Source: Caprella mutica (taxonomy: Eukaryota; Arthropoda; Malacostraca; Amphipoda; Caprellidae). From it: DNA of 64,000 nucleotides. Within the stretch, counting starts at the first letter, position 1. Each line of letters begins with the position of its first letter. A model generated the notes under the pieces. The model was not told the origin of the DNA and did not search any database. It saw only the letters and a list, made by a program, of their open reading frames with translations. Location: positions 744,001 through 808,000 of the forward strand of contig CANNZV010000123.1 in assembly GCA_947561585.1 (NCBI GenBank), given 5' to 3'. A program made the position numbers and the translations under genes. Positions 60,313 through 64,000 of this stretch are shown piece by piece.

Positions 60313-60764
60313 ATCTCACGATCATTACAAAGTGCTGACTCATCCTTGCAAACTTCACTATAGGTTTACTTTTTTGGTTTATCAGTTCACTCAACACCTG
60401 TTGAAAGGTTAACAAAGAGAGTTACTCATATCACTCGCAAGTGAGTGATGATTTACTCATCTCACTCATAACTGAGTGATGATGTACTCATTGAAAATAG
60501 TCATCACTACTAGGTATAATTTACTGTGTTACAATAATGGTTACTCTGTATTGTGAATAAAGTCTTTATTATTATTAGACAGAGAAAATATTTCAATATA
60601 AAGAATTCTTTTTTGTAAATAATACACAGAAAAGAGTGGAAAATAGATTCAATTTATTTTTATATAAATAAGTGAAAAAACATTGAAAATTTCTAGAAAC
60701 AATTCACCAGTTACATCAGACTGGTTCATGACACCAAATTCTGCCTTAGTTAAGGTGTCTTTAA
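60313..60764. other. Spacer with decayed relatives of the 12-bp array
   Basis: TCATATCACTCGCAAGTGAG and TCATCTCACTCATAACTGAG (60427-60480) are small inverted pieces related to the array unit. Otherwise AT-rich. Confidence 0.5.
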
Positions 60765-60960
60765 CGTCTTCACGTGTTTTGCGGCAGGAAAAGGCGCCAC
60801 TTATCTGCGCCATCTGGTGCCTTTACTACAAGTTACTCCGTTTACAACTTTTACTACGAGAGCGTGCGTAGCGTACGCGGGAACAGAAGCGTCGCTACGC
60901 ATGCGCGGCGGCACAAGCTGTGCGCTGATTGGTCGCCTAAGGGACGCCACAGACGCTACA
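60765..60960. promoter_or_regulatory. CpG-rich island with promoter-like motifs
   Basis: This is a sharply CpG-dense patch in AT-rich DNA. It contains CACGTG (60771-60776), GGCGCC, CGCATGCGC (60898-60906, NRF1-like) and ATTGG (60928-60932, an inverted CCAAT). GCGTAGCG (60866-60873) pairs with CGCTACGC (60893-60900). It could be a CpG-type promoter, or a young GC-rich mobile fragment like the Harbinger-like MITE at 14848. The overlapping frames 60683-60871 and 60774-61010 have no recognised product. Confidence 0.3.
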
Positions 60961-61384
60961 TAGCATGTGTAGGTATATACAGGATATATAGGTATGACAG
61001 CATCAGATAGGTTAGGAGAGTTCGTTTGTTATTGCTAGCACATGTAATGCATTAGAATGATGTTATGTGGAGGGTAATAACTATGTGAGTAGCTTTTCTG
61101 CATCATGAGTACTGGCACAGACCGAAGGTAGGTGACGTTGTTCATAATTATCTATCATTTGAAAATGTAAAATCTTAGATAATTTTATTATATTATGGGA
61201 TACATTTTATTTTATTCAATATTTATAAGCCCCCAGGAGCTCTATCCTGAAGCTGTCTGTGGTGAATGGAAGAGAAGGGGGGTGGCGTCCCTTGGGCCCC
61301 AAACTGTTGTAATTTGGATTATGGATTGTCTTTTTTAATTTTTACCAAGTTTATCATTTTTTTTAACGCTACTTGCAGTTTTAG

Positions 61385-61720
61385 AGGATAGCGCTAGGGT
61401 TATGCTCTTCAACTACGAGGTATTAGATTTTTGTGTTAGGTAGGCTCGTAGGCTTCATTTACTATCACCTCTTCATTTTCCTCTTCCATCCGTGAGTGCA
61501 GCCAACGGTGCTTGTGTCCCGTTTCGTCACATTCCTTGGTAAGTGACTGTATTCACGGAGTAGCTTTTCTGCATCCATAAGCATTGTCACCGACGGTGGT
61601 AAGTGACTTTGTTCATGGAGCCACTTTCCTCTCTGACTGCTTCTTCCAGTCCCTTGTATTTAATTTCCTTTTGACGTCAGCGATATGGCCTTTGGTTCCG
61701 AAGCAGACTTTAAACCACCT
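61385..61720 (+). repeat. Dispersed repeat family R, copy 3 (longest)
   Basis: It holds both halves of the family: the CTCTTCAACTACGAGGT to CTTCATTTTCCTCTT part found at 30140, and the GAGTAGCTTTTCTGCATC to GGCCTTTGGTTC part found at 33025. A short piece (GAGTAGCTTTTCTGCATC) also occurs at about 61087. This copy therefore links the other two as parts of one element. Confidence 0.7.
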
Positions 61721-62374
61721 AATAAATTAATTCAATATTTATAAACATAATCTTTTCATTTTAATGTAAAATATTAACACTTCCTATCGTATACGATTCA
61801 ATTATATAAATTACAGACTTTGTTTCGAAATCATTATTTAATGCAAGATAATAGTGAAAATTTTGAAATGTTTGGTGATAACAAATTATGTGTAAAACAA
61901 TTGGTTGGCATGTTTTTAAAGTTTTTGACCAAATTATTATTAAAAAATCATAAACATAAATTGTAATACATTATGGACATACTTTTCATTTTATTTTCAA
62001 TATAGTAATTATTCGTATTTTATATCAACGTGAAAGTAAAATATTCCTTCGTATACTTCAAATAAATAAGCGCATGCAAAAAACAAATCAAGTTACAAGA
62101 ATAATTTCCCCTGCAATTCAATTTCCATGAATTGCTTCCTCAAACTCCCAAAATACATAAGAAACACATTCTCTGTCTTTTATTTATCATTCCTAAATAA
62201 ATTTACCACTCGGAATATTCCCACCAATCCAAAATGTGCGACTTCCTCTATTTAGTTTTTGTGCGAAATTTTGAGTGAATTTGAGACCCCAAACAGAGTC
62301 TGGAGACGCGGGGAACATTTGCCAATTTATTCTAATGCAGAGCTACACAAAACTTATTGGCCTCATGTGGAGAC
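61721..62374. other. AT-rich spacer
   Basis: No feature recognised. Confidence 0.5.
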
Positions 62375-62860
62375 AGAGAGTAACATTGTATGCAGATATT
62401 AACACAATGTGCAGGGAAAATAGTACAGAGAGTAACAATGTATGCAGATATAAACACAATGTGCAGGGAAAATAGTACAGAGAGTAACATTGTATGCAGA
62501 TATAAACACAATGTGCAGGGAAAATAGTACAGAGAGTAACATTGTATGCAGATATTAACACAATGTGCAGGGAAAATAGTACAGAGAGTAACATTGTATG
62601 CAGATATAAACACAATGTGCAGGGAAAATAGTACAGAGAGTAACATTGTATGCAGATATTAACACAATGTGCAGGGAAAATAGTACAGAGAGTAACATTG
62701 TATGCAGATATAAACACAATGTACAGGGAAAATAGTACAGAGAGTAACATTGTATGCAGATATAAACACAATGTGCAGGGAAAATAGTACAGAGAGTAAC
62801 ATTGTATGCAGATATTAACACAATGTGCAGGGAAGATAGTACAGAGAGTAACATTGTATG
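62375..62860. repeat. Tandem array, 52-bp unit, about 9 copies
   Basis: The unit contains AGAGAGTAACATTGTATGCA, then GATATAAACACAATGTGCAG and GGAAAATAGTAC. GATATAAAC and GATATTAAC units partly alternate. Minus-strand frames of about 100-140 codons through it are repeat artefacts. Confidence 0.95.
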
Positions 62861-62867
62861 AATAGTA

Positions 62868-63176
62868 CGGTGGAACCTCCTATTTCACGGTTAATGCGTA
62901 CTACGAAATAGGAATACTATTTTGCATTCGTTTCTTTTTTATGAGGAGTGCTGTTGAAACATTTGTAAATGCATGTCCTCCGATCTTTGGTGAGTGTAAA
63001 AATCGCTCTAATTTTAACTTTTTCATTATAGTTTTATCTTTGTGGCTTTCAGTTTTTAATAGACACGAATTGAGATGTAAAATTTCGAAAAATGCATCAC
63101 AGATTAGGAAGAAGAGTAGTGATGAGAGAGAGCGAATTGGGAGGATCTACTGTATTGCGAAATAAGGAGCTACAGC
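62868..63176. mobile_element. Pogo/Tigger-like non-autonomous element
   Basis: The left end after TA reads CGGTGGAACCTCCTATTTCA. The right end, minus strand, reads CTGTAGCTCCTTATTTCGCA. Ends of the form CAGTRGAACCTC are typical of pogo/Tigger elements that insert at TA. The length is about 308 bp, so it cannot encode a transposase. The frame 62941-63165 has no recognised similarity. The right TA appears mutated to CA. Confidence 0.5.
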
Positions 63177-63413
63177 ATGGATATTTGATATTGTTTCTTT
63201 TAGAGTTAGTTATTCAGTTATTGATTTTAAATGACAGAAAAAGCATTATAAGCTGAATTGAAAAAACGATACATATGTTATTGCTATTTTGATAAGTTTT
63301 CAGTCTTGCATAACATAGTTCAGAATTAAATAGATAGATCTCTGGACTGTTTTGTATTAACTATTTATTATATATTAGTATATAAACTTAACTTTAGAAG
63401 CATTTTTCGGTCA

Positions 63414-63715
63414 TGGTTTCGCTCCTACTTGTTCTTACGAAGGCAATGTCTAATTGTTAACACTATTTCCTCAGAGTACGGCAGGTGAAGAGCGGTGTGC
63501 CCCAGGGGAGTATTCTGGGTTCACTTCTATTTTTAGTTTTCATCAATTATTTTCCACTGAGTTCATGGTTCTTTAACGTTACACTTTTCAAGGATACCTC
63601 CACCATTTCATGTAGCATTCATATGCAGAGACTAATTGTAAACTACCACAGTGTAGTTAATCTGAGATCAATGTTATTAATAGTTGGTTAAAATCAAAAG
63701 GGTGCAATATATCAA
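63414..63715 (+). pseudogene. Non-LTR reverse-transcriptase fossil, frameshifted
   Basis: The first frame gives WFRSYLFLRRQCLIVN and SSEYG. After a shift near 63483, the second gives VKSGVPQGSILGSLLFLVFI, NYF and then TLFKDTSTIS, the position of the LFADDT catalytic block. After another shift, INSWLKSKGCNISIYEI follows. The order WFxSYLxxRxQ, GVPQGSILGPLLF, LFADDT and W-x-N-L matches jockey/RTE/CR1-type non-LTR reverse transcriptases. The catalytic aspartate pair is damaged (KD). The rest of the element may extend past the window end. Confidence 0.78.
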
Positions 63716-64000
63716 TATATGAAATAATATTATAGTCTACTACCTGCAAATTTATTGGCTGGAGTTTGCTATATAACCACATTCCGTATGTAAACTTTGT
63801 TTATCAAATAATATATACTATCAATAAATACATTTCTTCTTTATAATTTTCACATTCTATCAAAAAAACAGAGAAAATTAGAGATTTCTAATATAGAAAC
63901 ATTAGGACAATAATTTATGTACATATGCACATTTCAATTGAAGTTTACTGCCAAAAGTTTTAATTTTTTTGAATAATCAGTTCTATTTATTTGATTTTTT
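63716..64000. other. AT-rich end of window
   Basis: Nothing recognised. Confidence 0.5.

Noticed and set aside
59306..60412. 368-codon plus frame of HSPH repeats and overlapping 320-codon minus frame
   Set aside because: The unit is 12 bp, so frames stay open on both strands automatically; there is no unique domain and the array shows slippage variants rather than codon-level selection.
62332..62854. Minus-strand frames of about 100-140 codons with SLYYFPCTL-like repeats
   Set aside because: By-products of the 52-bp array.

Overview
This is a eukaryotic, AT-rich, gene-poor window. The transposon remnants, arthropod-like initiator and splice-like signals, and dense short-unit satellites suggest an insect. 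A hemipteran is my best guess, but that rests on overall texture and not on a diagnostic gene. No complete protein-coding gene can be supported. Most long open frames are by-products of tandem repeats whose unit length is a multiple of three, or are antisense to transposon fossils.

Layout. 1-5.6 kb: AT-rich DNA with a 22-bp array (899-1375), a 32-bp array (3071-3887) and a small GC-rich island (4681-4800). 5.6-7.8 kb: a very large 23-bp array with higher-order duplication. 8.2-9.2 kb: a foldback-type element. 9.5-10.1 kb: a 22-bp array. 10.85-11.15 kb: a short MITE. 12.9-14.1 kb: two head-to-head fossils of a mariner-like transposase, one split by a 630-bp MITE that made a CCGG target duplication. 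14.4-16.15 kb: three DNA elements nested inside each other. 16.65-16.95 kb: a MULE transposase fossil. 18.4-22.5 kb: four arrays (31, 35, 51 and 52 bp units) around a possible signal-peptide exon (19919-20040), a tRNA-like SINE head and a possible untranslated first exon (21651-21758).

22.5-48 kb is mostly featureless AT-rich DNA. It holds scattered dispersed-repeat copies, a candidate coding exon near 29.8-30.1 kb, a 15-bp array at 39.1 kb, a reverse-transcriptase scrap at 44.5 kb and a second copy of the outer nested element at 45.7 kb. 48-64 kb carries six more arrays (38, 50, 18, 61, 12 and 52 bp units), a CpG-rich island (60.77-60.96 kb), a pogo/Tigger-like element (62.87-63.17 kb) and a second, frameshifted reverse-transcriptase fossil (63.41-63.71 kb).

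The strongest results are structural. The insertion layers can be ordered from target-site duplications, and one duplication is confirmed by an empty site in a paralogous copy in the same window. At least 17 minisatellite arrays with unrelated units lie within 64 kb, several with higher-order structure. I found no operon, CRISPR array, rRNA or intact tRNA.
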